The position numbers and the translations under genes were made by a program. The notes below the pieces were generated by a model. The model saw nothing but the letters and a program-made list of their open reading frames with translations. It did not search any database and had not been told where the DNA came from. A stretch of DNA of 54,088 nucleotides from Zipacnadum sp036504235 (GTDB taxonomy: Bacteria; Armatimonadota; Zipacnadia; Zipacnadales; Zipacnadaceae): NCBI GenBank assembly GCA_036504235.1, contig DASXVN010000062.1:1-54088 (forward strand), read 5' to 3'. Shown here one piece after another: positions 34,181 through 43,600 of this stretch (positions are counted from its first letter, which is position 1; each line of letters opens with the position of its first letter).

Positions 34181-36263
34181 ACCGGTCATCGACGCCGATC
34201 TCGAACGCTACCGCACGCTGTTGGAGCCCCCCACCGAGTTCAAGGATGGCTTCAACTGGACGACCATCGCCGGCATTATCTTCTGCGGCCTGGTGATGCT
34301 GCCCGGCTCCATCTATCTGGGGCTGATGACGGGCGGCAATATGGGCGCCGCCGCCACCTGGGTGACCGTGATTCTCTTCAGCGAGATCTCCCGGCGGGCG
34401 CTCAAGACCATGTCCAAGCAGGAACTGGTCGTGCTGCTGTACGCGGCCAACATCATGATCGCGGCCAACGCCATGTTCCCGGGCGGCCCGTTTGGAATGC
34501 TGGTCTACCGGTCCTTCCTGGTGGGCAGCGAGGCGGCGCGCGATGCGGGGATGGCCGAGGGCTTCCCGCGCTGGTGGGTCCCGCCGCTGAACAGCCCGGC
34601 GCTGCTGGAGCGCAATCTTTTCCACCCGGACTGGCTCATCCCCATCGCCATCACCTTCGTGGTGCTGGTCCTGGGCCTGATCAGCCGCTATACGCTGGGG
34701 TACGCGCTGTTCCGCGTGACCTCGGACATCGAGAACCTGCCCTTCCCGCTGGCCCCTATCGCCGCGCAGGGCGCCATGGCCCTGGCCGAGACCGACGAGC
34801 AGCCGGCCGGCCCGGAGGTCAAGTGGGGCGCCGCGGAGGCGCTGGGCGCCTGGGGTAAGGGGGCGCGGCACAAGGGCGGCAGTTCGCGCTGGCGGCTCTT
34901 CTCGCTGGGCGTCACCATCGGTCTGGCCTTTGGCTTTATGCAGGTCGGCATTCCGGCGCTGACCGGGCTGTTCCTGGCCAAGCCGATCTTCCTGATCCCG
35001 CAGCCTTTCATTGACACCACCACGCTCACCGAGAAGCTGATGCCGGCGACCCCGACCGGCGTGGCTTTTGACCTGGGCGTGATCCTAACCGGCTTTGTTC
35101 TGCCCTTCTGGGCGGTGGTGGGCAGCTTCGCCGCTATCCTGCTGACAGCGGTGGTCAACCCCATCCTGCATGGCGCGGGGATTTTGACCAGTTGGCAGCC
35201 GGGCATGAACACCGTCAACGCCACCTTCGGCAACAGCATTGATTTCTGGCTGAGCTTCGGCATCGGCACCGGCGCGGGGATCGCGTTGGTCAGCGTCTAT
35301 TCGACCATCCGCGACATCCGCCAGCGGCTGCGTCAGGAGCATAGCGGGGCGCGCAGCGACAGCCTGTCCACGCCGCCGCGGGCCGGGCGCGGCGACTACC
35401 CGATCTGGATGGCGCTGGTGGCCTATGCGGTCGCCTCCATCGCCGTCATCGCCCTGGTACACCACCTGGTGCCCCAGTTGCCGGTCCTGTTCTTGTTCAT
35501 CTTCAGCTTCCTGTACAACCCGTTCATCTCGTACGTCAACGCGCGCCTGCTGGGCATCGCGGGGCAGACCGTGGACATCCCGTACGTTCGCGAGACCTCC
35601 TTCATTCTCTCGGGAGCCAAGGGCGTGGACATCTGGCTCGCGCCGGTGCCGCTGGAGAACTACGGCGGGCTGGCCCAGTCCTTCCGGGTCAATGAGCTGA
35701 CCGGGGTGCGTTTCTGGTCGCTCATCAAGGCCGAGCTGGTCGCCCTGCCTACCCTGTTTGTGCTCTCGCTGCTGTTTTGGGCCTTCATCTGGCGCGCGGA
35801 AGCCGTGCCCTCGGCGGCCTTCCCGGCCGCGCAGGTCAACTGGGAGCTGGCCGCCAAGAACAACGTGCTGCTGTTCTCCTCCACCTTCGTGCCGGCCGGA
35901 GAGGATCCCGCCAGCAAGAGCCTGATGGACAGCCAGTTTATGCGCGCTATTCACCCGCTCTTTATCGGCTCCGGCTTCTCCCTAACGGTGATTGTCTTCG
36001 CGCTACTGAGCGTGTTCCGCCTGCCCACTCTGCTCCTGTACGGTTTCGTCCGCGGCATCGGGGCTCTCCCCCACTACATGCTGCTGGAGATCGTGGGGGC
36101 GGTCGTGGGGCGCTACTACTACCAGAAGAAATACGGGGCCAGCAACTTCTTGCGCATGGCGCCCACCATTCTGGCCGGCTACTATACCGGCGTGGGTTTG
36201 ATCAGCATGGCGACTATCGGCATGACCCTGATTAAGGCCTCCATTTCGAGCCTGCCCTTCTAG
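34173..36263 (+). CDS. OPT/DUF6785-like multi-spanning transporter
   Basis: A 696-residue polytopic membrane protein with about 14 hydrophobic segments. The N-terminal GSIYLGLMTGGNMGAAATW segment and the loop DIENLPFPLAPIAAQGAMAL resemble oligopeptide transporter (OPT) family signatures, and the PFPL loop is shared with the 26482 protein. Substrate is unknown; a peptide or metal-chelate carrier is possible by homology only. The start MARPVID lies 8 bases inside the end of the giant permease gene, with GAGGAGGGG upstream (34160-34168), so translation is coupled. Its presence inside an FtsX/LolD-type cluster is unusual. Confidence 0.78.
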   Translation: MARPVIDADLERYRTLLEPPTEFKDGFNWTTIAGIIFCGLVMLPGSIYLGLMTGGNMGAAATWVTVILFSEISRRALKTMSKQELVVLLYAANIMIAANAMFPGGPFGMLVYRSFLVGSEAARDAGMAEGFPRWWVPPLNSPALLERNLFHPDWLIPIAITFVVLVLGLISRYTLGYALFRVTSDIENLPFPLAPIAAQGAMALAETDEQPAGPEVKWGAAEALGAWGKGARHKGGSSRWRLFSLGVTIGLAFGFMQVGIPALTGLFLAKPIFLIPQPFIDTTTLTEKLMPATPTGVAFDLGVILTGFVLPFWAVVGSFAAILLTAVVNPILHGAGILTSWQPGMNTVNATFGNSIDFWLSFGIGTGAGIALVSVYSTIRDIRQRLRQEHSGARSDSLSTPPRAGRGDYPIWMALVAYAVASIAVIALVHHLVPQLPVLFLFIFSFLYNPFISYVNARLLGIAGQTVDIPYVRETSFILSGAKGVDIWLAPVPLENYGGLAQSFRVNELTGVRFWSLIKAELVALPTLFVLSLLFWAFIWRAEAVPSAAFPAAQVNWELAAKNNVLLFSSTFVPAGEDPASKSLMDSQFMRAIHPLFIGSGFSLTVIVFALLSVFRLPTLLLYGFVRGIGALPHYMLLEIVGAVVGRYYYQKKYGASNFLRMAPTILAGYYTGVGLISMATIGMTLIKASISSLPF

Positions 36264-36266
36264 CTT

Positions 36267-37325
36267 ATGGCTAACGCAAACGAACTCAACGTAATCCGAG
36301 ACCAGGTGAAGCTGCCGCTGTCCGTGGCCTTTGAGGTCGCCATGCAGGGGATCCGCATTCGCTTTGGCCGCTCGATAGTGACCGCTACCGGCGTGGTCCT
36401 GGGGGTGGCTTTCCTTATGTCCATCCTCAGCGGGCAGGTCATCAAGACCGGCGTCAGCAAGGAGGCCGACCTGCGCACGGAAACCAAGCGCATGTACAGC
36501 TTCCTGTCCTCGGAGATGGGGCCGCCGAAAAACCGCGTCGCCGGCGTCATCCAGGTGGGCGCGCTTAGCGACGCCGAGGCTCGGCTGATCGCCACGCTGC
36601 TCGACAATGGCCTGCAGAAGGTCAACTGGTCCCAGGCCGCCGGGACGCAGGGGACCGCTCCGGCTCTCGGCCAAGTGGGCGCGACAGTTAGCCCGGACCA
36701 GGCCGGCGCGGGCGCCGATGCGCTGCTGATTCTGGGCCAGGGGTCCCTGCCGCAACTGGACTGGGCGCAGGTCACCGCCGGGATGCGCCAGCCGGTGCTG
36801 GCCCTGGGCCAGAGCTACGACCAGGCCGCTTTGCCCAAGTCTCTCTCCGTGGTCAACCTGGCCCGGGAACTGAAGCCCGAGGAAATCGAGGCGCAGAAGC
36901 TGGAGAAGCGCCAGGCGGCCTTCCGGAGCCTGTGGATGACCATCATCTCGCTGCTGGTGACCTTCATCTGTATCAGCAACTCGCTGCTCATGTCCGTGAC
37001 CGAGCGCTTCAAGGAAATCGGCACGATGAAATGCCTGGGCGCGCTGTCCGGCTTTATTCGCCAGCTCTTCCTGATCGAGTCCAGTTTGATCGGGCTGGTG
37101 GGAGCGCTGGTCGGCAGCCTCGTCGGCCTACTGTTTTCCGTGCTGGGCTATGGCCTGCTCTTCGGCTTCGGCCTGGTGTTCACGTCCATGAACTGGGGAC
37201 TGGTCCTGTTCTACATTCTCCCCTGCCTGGCGGTGGGGGTCGTGCTGTCTATCATCGCGGCTCTCTATCCGGCTAGCTTCGCCGCCAGCATGGTGCCGGG
37301 GACAGCCCTGCGGAGCAATATCTAA
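36267..37325 (+). CDS. FtsX/MacB-like ABC transporter permease
   Basis: A 352-residue permease with the type VII ABC layout: TM1 at about 35-55 (IVTATGVVLGVAFLMSILSG), a short extracytoplasmic domain (about 60-215) and a C-terminal FtsX domain with three TMs (about 225-345), including FKEIGTMKCLGALSGFIRQLF. Relatives (LolE, MacB, FtsX) drive periplasmic work rather than cross-membrane transport. It starts 3 bases after the previous stop with no Shine-Dalgarno, indicating re-initiation. It is the probable partner of the following ATPase. Confidence 0.9.
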   Translation: MANANELNVIRDQVKLPLSVAFEVAMQGIRIRFGRSIVTATGVVLGVAFLMSILSGQVIKTGVSKEADLRTETKRMYSFLSSEMGPPKNRVAGVIQVGALSDAEARLIATLLDNGLQKVNWSQAAGTQGTAPALGQVGATVSPDQAGAGADALLILGQGSLPQLDWAQVTAGMRQPVLALGQSYDQAALPKSLSVVNLARELKPEEIEAQKLEKRQAAFRSLWMTIISLLVTFICISNSLLMSVTERFKEIGTMKCLGALSGFIRQLFLIESSLIGLVGALVGSLVGLLFSVLGYGLLFGFGLVFTSMNWGLVLFYILPCLAVGVVLSIIAALYPASFAASMVPGTALRSNI

Positions 37326-37331
37326 ACACTT

Positions 37332-38108
37332 ATGAACGTAGATTCCGCCAAACTGGAAGCGCTGTTCGCCAGCCCCGCTGAGGAGCAGGCGCCTTGCATC
37401 ATCCGCGCCGTGGAGGTCGAGAAGATCTACCGCATGGGCACGCTGGTGATCCCGGCCCTGCGCGGCGCCTCCGTGGACATTTTCAAGGGCGAGTACCTGT
37501 CCATCATGGGGCCCTCCGGCTCGGGCAAGACTACCCTGTTCAACATCATCGGCGGCCTGGGCAAGCCGACCTCGGGCAAGGTGTACATTGATCAGGTGGA
37601 CATCGCGCAACTGGACCACAACGAACTGGCCTGGCTGCGCTGCCGCAAGGTCGGGTACATCTTCCAGTCCTATCACCTGATTCAGGTGATGACCTGCCTG
37701 GAGAATGTCACGCTGCCCATGGCCTTTGCGGGCATGGAAGCCGAGGAAGCCCGCGAGAAGGGGATCGCGCTGCTGGGGCTGGTCGGGCTGGGCGAGCGCA
37801 TCCTGCACAAGCCGAGCGAGCTGAGCGGCGGCCAGCAGCAGCGCTGCGCCATCGCCCGGGCGCTGGCCAACAGCCCCGAGATCATCCTGGCCGACGAGCC
37901 TACCGCCAACCTGGACTCGCACACCGGGCGCGAGATCATTGACCTGATGGACCAGCTCAAGGTGGAGCTGAACGTGACCATCGTCACCGCCACCCATGAC
38001 CTGAAGATGCTGCGCAAATCGGACCGCATTCTGTGGATTGAAGACGGGCGCATCGTGAAGATGGCCCGACCCGACGAGATTGACTTCTCCCTGGGGGATT
38101 TCGACTAG
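37332..38108 (+). CDS. ABC transporter ATP-binding protein (LolD/MacB type), first
   Basis: A 258-residue ATPase with Walker A GPSGSGKTTLFN, signature LSGGQQQRCAIARAL, Walker B IILADEPTANLDS and H-loop TATHD. An extra roughly 25-residue N-terminus precedes the usual domain. It starts 6 bases after the permease stop, without a clear ribosome-binding site. It likely energises the 36267 permease, the giant 29132 permease, or both. Confidence 0.93.
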   Translation: MNVDSAKLEALFASPAEEQAPCIIRAVEVEKIYRMGTLVIPALRGASVDIFKGEYLSIMGPSGSGKTTLFNIIGGLGKPTSGKVYIDQVDIAQLDHNELAWLRCRKVGYIFQSYHLIQVMTCLENVTLPMAFAGMEAEEAREKGIALLGLVGLGERILHKPSELSGGQQQRCAIARALANSPEIILADEPTANLDSHTGREIIDLMDQLKVELNVTIVTATHDLKMLRKSDRILWIEDGRIVKMARPDEIDFSLGDFD

Positions 38109-38336
38109 AAGGGGTTCGCGGGGTGAGGCTCCGCGAAAGATCCGCCCCTACGCGGAGACGGCAACGGCGCCCACCCCGCCCGCGGCAGACCGCGGGCACC
38201 CCTCCCGAAACGGGAGGGGCTAGACGGCAAACGGCCGGGCCGGCCTCGCTACGCTCGTGCGGCCCCTCCGGGGAACGGCTACGGCAAACGGCAAAGGCCG
38301 GGCGGAGCAAGCTCCGCCCCTACGGGACAACCAGCT
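38109..38336. repeat. Repeat mosaic between the two ATPase genes
   Basis: This 228-base gap holds a TTCGCGG-loop-CCGCGAA hairpin (about 38115-38137) followed by GATCCGCCCCTAC, a GGGCCGGCCTCGCTACGCTC element ending CGGCCC (about 38238), and a GCGGAGCAAGCTCCGC hairpin (about 38301-38318). GGCAAC linkers join them. No Shine-Dalgarno is visible for the next gene, so a repeat-derived RNA structure may affect its translation. Confidence 0.75.
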
Positions 38337-39077
38337 ATGACCAGCAATACCGACGTGATAATCCGGTCCGAGAATGTCCGCAAACGCTACATCGTGGGCG
38401 GCGAGGTGCTGTGGGCGCTCCAGGGCATCACCCTGGACATCTACCGCGGGGAATTCCTCTCCATCATGGGGCCGTCGGGCTCCGGGAAGTCCACGTTCTT
38501 CAACCAGATCGGCGCCCTGGACAAGCCCACCGAAGGCAAGGTGTTCTTCGAGGGGCAGTCGGTCTTTGACCTTAGCGAGAGCCAGCAGGCCTGGTTCCGC
38601 TGCAACCGGATCGGCTACATCTTCCAGACCTTCAACCTGGTGCAGGTGATGAGCGCGCTGCAGAACGTCACGCTGCCGATGACCTTCCAGGGGGCCACCA
38701 AGAAAGAGGCGGAGGAGCGCGGGGCGCGGATTCTCCAGCGCGTCGGGCTCGACCACCGCATGCACCACAAGCCCTTTGAGCTGTCCGGCGGGCAGCAGCA
38801 GCGCGTGGCCGTGGCCCGCGCTCTGGCCAACACACCGACCGTTATCCTGGCCGACGAGCCGACCGGCAACCTCGACACCAAGACCGGCCGCGAGATCATC
38901 GAGCTGCTCAAGGAACTCAACTCCGAAGAGGGCGTGACCATCATCTCGGCCACGCACGACTCCCGGATGATCACCTCCTCCAACCGCGTCTGCTGGATTC
39001 GCGACGGCCAGCTGGAGAAGGTCTCCACCCAGGCCGAGTACGAGGCCGACCAGACGAACGCGCCCGCCGAGCACTGA
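38337..39077 (+). CDS. ABC transporter ATP-binding protein (LolD/MacB type), second
   Basis: A 246-residue ATPase paralogous to the preceding one, with Walker A GPSGSGKSTFFN, signature LSGGQQQRVAVARAL, Walker B VILADEPTGNLDT and H-loop SATHDSRM. Two permeases and two ATPases in the cluster suggest one ATPase each or a heterodimer. A repeat block separates it from its neighbour, but the family and strand match. Confidence 0.93.
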   Translation: MTSNTDVIIRSENVRKRYIVGGEVLWALQGITLDIYRGEFLSIMGPSGSGKSTFFNQIGALDKPTEGKVFFEGQSVFDLSESQQAWFRCNRIGYIFQTFNLVQVMSALQNVTLPMTFQGATKKEAEERGARILQRVGLDHRMHHKPFELSGGQQQRVAVARALANTPTVILADEPTGNLDTKTGREIIELLKELNSEEGVTIISATHDSRMITSSNRVCWIRDGQLEKVSTQAEYEADQTNAPAEH

Positions 39078-39217
39078 CGCGCCGCCTCTCCCCCGCATCC
39101 CCGGCAGAACGTTACGCAGCCGTAGCCTCTCCGTCAGACCTCCGTTACCAGCGCCGGGCTTAGCCTCCCCGTGCGCCGCCGATGACAGGGGCAACACCCT
39201 AGGCAACGGAGGCGCTC

Positions 39218-40075
39218 ATGAAATCAACTCGGACTTTCCTCACCCTGTTGGCTCTGCTCGCTCTACCCCTGACGTACGGACTTGCTCAGACCGCTCCGCG
39301 CGGCGAGGCGGATTTCGACTCGTTCTGGAACCGCACGATCCCCAGCCTGGCCCCCTGGGCTGCCGACCCGGTCTACGCGGCGGCGGGGCGGGTGACCTTC
39401 ACCGGCATGGACGGCGCGGCGTGCCGGGCCACCCTGGCGCTGCCCTCTGGCTCGGGGTCCGACGACGGCGCGGTGCTGGAGGTCCTGGACCGGCCGGGGA
39501 CGCCCGCGGTGGCCTGGGGCGAGGCGCGGATGACCCGTCTGGTGACCTGGGTAGCGCGGCCCGCCGGGGCGGCGGCGCTCAGCCCGGCCGCGCGCACCGC
39601 GGAGGTGCTCAATCTCTACCAGGCCACGAACCTGCTGCTGGCGGCGCCGGAGGTGACCCCGGGGCGAGTGGGCCTGTACGCGGAGGGCGCGGCGGCGCCC
39701 AGCGCCCTGCTGCTGGCGGCGCTGCGCCCGGCGGACTTCGCCTTCCTGGTGCTGCGCGACCCGGTCTGGGAGGCCACCTCCGGAGACGCGCCGACTCCTG
39801 CCGCCCTCACGACCGCCGCGGCGATCGCGGCGCTGCGCGTCCCGGTGCTGCTGGTGGTCAGCGACCGCCAGGCCCCGGCGGTTTTGCCCACCTGGTACGC
39901 CTGGGAGCAGTTCCTCAGCGTCCCGCACCGGGAGGTCGCGGTGCCTGCCGCCTCCGCGGTCATGGACCTGGGGGCCTGGGCCGAGGGCAGCCTGGCGGAA
40001 TTGGCGCCTGCGGATTCCTCGGGGGCTCTGGCCCTGCTGGCGGCCACCGTTGACCTGGGGGCGGACCTGCCTTGA
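39218..40075 (+). CDS. Secreted acetyl-xylan-esterase-like protein, probably inactive
   Basis: A 285-residue protein with a signal peptide (cleavage near TYGLA-Q, about residue 23). The mature start DFDSFWNRTIPSLAP resembles AXE1/cephalosporin-C deacetylase proteins (DFDxFW). The nucleophile elbow expected as GGSQGG reads YAEGAAA in VGLYAEGAAAPSALLLAAL, so the serine is missing, and no convincing catalytic His follows. I infer a pseudo-esterase or binding protein. GGAGG lies 5 bases before the ATG. It sits directly after the ABC cluster and may be an accessory envelope protein. Confidence 0.65.
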   Translation: MKSTRTFLTLLALLALPLTYGLAQTAPRGEADFDSFWNRTIPSLAPWAADPVYAAAGRVTFTGMDGAACRATLALPSGSGSDDGAVLEVLDRPGTPAVAWGEARMTRLVTWVARPAGAAALSPAARTAEVLNLYQATNLLLAAPEVTPGRVGLYAEGAAAPSALLLAALRPADFAFLVLRDPVWEATSGDAPTPAALTTAAAIAALRVPVLLVVSDRQAPAVLPTWYAWEQFLSVPHREVAVPAASAVMDLGAWAEGSLAELAPADSSGALALLAATVDLGADLP

Positions 40076-40656
40076 GCGAGGTTAGCGGGGGGGACGGCAG
40101 AGGCAACGGCACGTGTCGGCAGCGGCAGGCCGGCCTCACCCCCCGGCCCCCTCTCCTGGCAGGAGAGGGGGAGTAAGGCAAAAGGCTAACGGCTTCCTCA
40201 CCCCCGGCCCCTCTCCCCGCGCGGACTGGGGAGAGGGGGGCAACGGCAGAGGCAACGGCAGGGTCGACCACTGGACCCACGGTTCTCGACAGGCGCGGGT
40301 GGAGGTTTCGCGGGGTGAGGCACCGCGAAAGCTCCACCCCTACATACGAGCTAACGGCAGGGCCGGCCTCGCTGCGCTCGTGCGGCCCCTCCGGGAAACG
40401 GCCAAGGCAACGGCTAACGACCGGCGGGGGACCCTGCGACAGGCTCAGGGCATCCTGCGTAGCCCCCGCCCTACATAGGGCAAACGGCCCCGGCGGGAGG
40501 AACCCGCCCCTTCCCTCGCGAAATCACCGCTGCGCCTTGTCCTTTCGCCCCCGCTCGCACACCCGGCGCACCCGCTCGCGGAGCGGAACAAAGCAGTTCC
40601 GGAGGGCGTCCAACTGCCGTCATCCTAGAACGGTCCGGCAGCCGAGCGGGTGGTTC
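40076..40656. repeat. 581-base intergenic repeat mosaic
   Basis: No gene is supported. Elements in order: the 25-base palindrome (40147-40171), a degenerate copy with CCCCTCTCC/GGAGAGGGG (about 40206-40240), a 43-base hairpin with GGGTGGAG/CTCCACCC and TTTCGCGG/CCGCGAAA arms (40297-40339), a GGGCCGGCCTCGCTGCGCTC element (about 40361), and a GGCGGGGG/CCCCCGCC hairpin whose loop carries a 26-base insert (40423-40470). The last 180 bases lack obvious repeats and may hold the promoter of the next gene, though none is clear. Confidence 0.8.
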
Positions 40657-43600
40657 ATGGCCGCGGAGAGAACCCCAGTACAACCCATGAGGCGGGCGGG
40701 CAGGCTGGCCGTGCTGCTAGCCGGCTGTCTGCTGCTGGCTCCGCTGGCCGGCCATGCCTCCGACCCCCTCAAGACTATCCAGAAGGCCCTCGACCGGGCC
40801 GGCTTGTTTCACGGCATCCAGATCAGCGGCCAGAATACCATGACCCTGCAGCAGAACTTCCTGCAGGGGGCGGAGTCCGCCTACACCGGGCAGCGCTGGG
40901 ATACCGGAAACTTCTACCGGCAGAGCAGTGTACATGTGGAGGGGCCCATCTGGAAGGAGTTCGGCTTCCAGGCCGACATCTCCGCCTCCGGCTGGGGGCA
41001 GAACTACTCCCAGTGGGTCCTGGGGTACGTGGGGCACGACACCGCCATGTACTTTGGCGATCTGAACGTGAACCTGCAGGGCAACGAGTTTGCCTCCTTC
41101 TCCAAGAGCCTCCAGGGCTGGCAGTTGGACCAGCGCCTGCCCGGCAACGGGCTGATGCGGGCCTTCTACTCGCAGGAGAAGGGCTACACGCGCAACCAGA
41201 CTTTCTCCGGTAACAACACCTCCGGGCCCTACTTTCTCACCTATACGCCGGTCATCGAGGGGTCGCTGCGGGTGAAGGTGAACGAGCAGCCCCAGGAGCT
41301 GGGCACCGACTACCGCGTGGACTACCAGACCGGGGAGCTGTGGTTTGAGCCGACCTCGGGGCCGCCGAAGATCATCCCGGCCACCTCGACCATCGCCGTC
41401 AGTTACCAGTCATCCGGCTTCAACAGCGCGGCGGGGACCGTGAGCGGCGTGCGCGCGGAGGTGCCGCTGGCTAAGGGGCGCGGCGTGGTGGGCCTGACCG
41501 TCCTGCGCCAGGACCGGCCCCAGGCGGGCGGGGATACGGCGGGGTACCAGGAGGACATCTACCAGGGCTCGGGCACCACCGGGCCCTTTGACACCAACTA
41601 CCGGCCCATCGTGGCCAACGGCGCTACCATCATCTACAAGGGCAAGTCCCTGACGCTGACCAACAACGCCCTGATCGTGCTGGTGGACAACGTGCTGCAG
41701 GTGGAGAGCCAGGACTACGACTCGTACCGCTCGATCGGGCGGATCATCTTCCGGCGGGCCGTCCCCCCCACCGCGCTGGTCAAGGTCCAGTACTACTACA
41801 ACCTCTCGCCCGGGGCCAACTATCCCAGCCTGGAGATCCGCGGGCTGGACCTGTCCTACAAGCTCTCGCCCGAGTTGTCGCTGATCACGCAGTACGCGAG
41901 CAGCGCGGGGGGCTCCAGCGGCGCCGCGGGGACCGCGCTGTCCACCGCCCTGAACTACTCGCGCCCGGGCCTGAGCCTGACGACGGCCTTCCATAGCATG
42001 CAGCCCACCTTCAGCTACATGGACTCGGTGGGGTTCTACAACCAGGAGTCAGGCTTTGAGAGCCGCCTCGACTGGCGGGCCAACCGGTACCTGACCTTTT
42101 ACGACGCGTTTTCGAGCATGAAGACGAACACCGCGCTCAGCTTCGGCTCCACTAGCGGCAGCCTGGGGCCCTACGCGGCCAACGCCGGGGCGGCCTCACC
42201 CCCCGGCCCCCTCTCCTGGCAGGAGAGGGGGAGAGCGGGGCAGAACCCTTACCTGCAGCAGACGACCGGCGCTAGCTCCTATGAGATCACCACCCGACGC
42301 AACTCGATCGGCCTGGGCTTCGACCATCCCCGCTATCCGAAGCTCCAGTGGAGCCGGGACTTCATGTCCAATGCCGGGGGGACGTCCGGGGACAGCAGCT
42401 ACACGACCGACCGCTTCAATATCAGCCACGAGTTCAGCCCCAAACTGCGCGCGCAGGCCGAGTGGCAGTTCAACGTGCAGGATTACCTGACCGGCGGCGG
42501 CGGCGCCTCCGCCACTTCGGCCACCAACGACTCGCGCCAGTCGCAGTACTCGCTGACCTGGTCGCCCAGTTCGGCCCTGTCGCTGTCGGCCAATATCAAC
42601 ACCAACCGCACCTCCGGCGCGACGCTGAGCGGGACGACGGTCACCCCGGCGCTGGCGCACGCCACCGCGCTGCAACTGTCGGCCCGCTGGAGCCCCAGCT
42701 CGCGGCTCACCGTGAACCTGGACCGCACGAGCAGCACCTCCGACGGCACCAACAGCGCGGTATCGCCGTATGCGCTGGCCGCGACCCCGCTCAACCCGGC
42801 GCTGTACGCGGCGCTACTCCCGGCGCAGACGGCGACCACCACCAGCAGCTCCCTGCAGGACGTCAGCAACACCCTGGGGATAACCTACCAGCTTTCCGAC
42901 GCCCTGAGCCTGGGGGCGAACTACGGGCAGCGCAAATATACCAGCGGCGGCACCGTCGGCTATCTAGCGGACAGCAACCAGACCACCACCAATGTGTTTG
43001 CCAACTGGAAGGTCTCCCCTACCCTGACCCTGAGCACCACGGCGGGGACCGATAACCTGAAGTTCCTGGACGCGGGGCGCGGCGCGGTGACCAACAACAT
43101 CTACAGCGCGACGCTCAACTACCAGCCGGCCAAGGTCCCCTGGGGGGTGGGGCTGTCGCTGAACCGGCAGACCGGCTCGAGTCCCACGTACATCAGCTTT
43201 GGCGACCGGCAGCGCTACTTGATGGTGGGGACCAATCTGCTGGACGTGAGCACCCAGATTCGCTACCAGATGGGGGCCAAATCGAACCTGTTCTGCAACC
43301 TGGGCCTGTCCAACTTCTCCAGCGGCTACTCGGCCTTCGACAAGGCGACCGCGGAGATGGGGTATGAGACGGAGGTGCTGAAGACCTCCCGGCTGAGTCT
43401 GGGCTATCGGTTCATTCGCAACCTCGCGGGGACCCCGACGTCGCCCATCTTCGCCAGCACGACGACCGACCAGAACTACCTGGCCAACACCTTCGCGCTG
43501 ACCTTCAGCACTAGTTTCAGTGGCGGCGGAGGCAGCAGCGGCGGTGGTTTCTCGGCGCCCAGCTCCTCCTATGGCTCGGGATTTGGCGGCGGGCAGTCGG

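Noticed and set aside
36267..38108. MacAB macrolide exporter
   Set aside because: The ATPase and permease are separate proteins, the permease is short, no MacA adaptor or TolC is present, and the giant neighbours do not fit that system.
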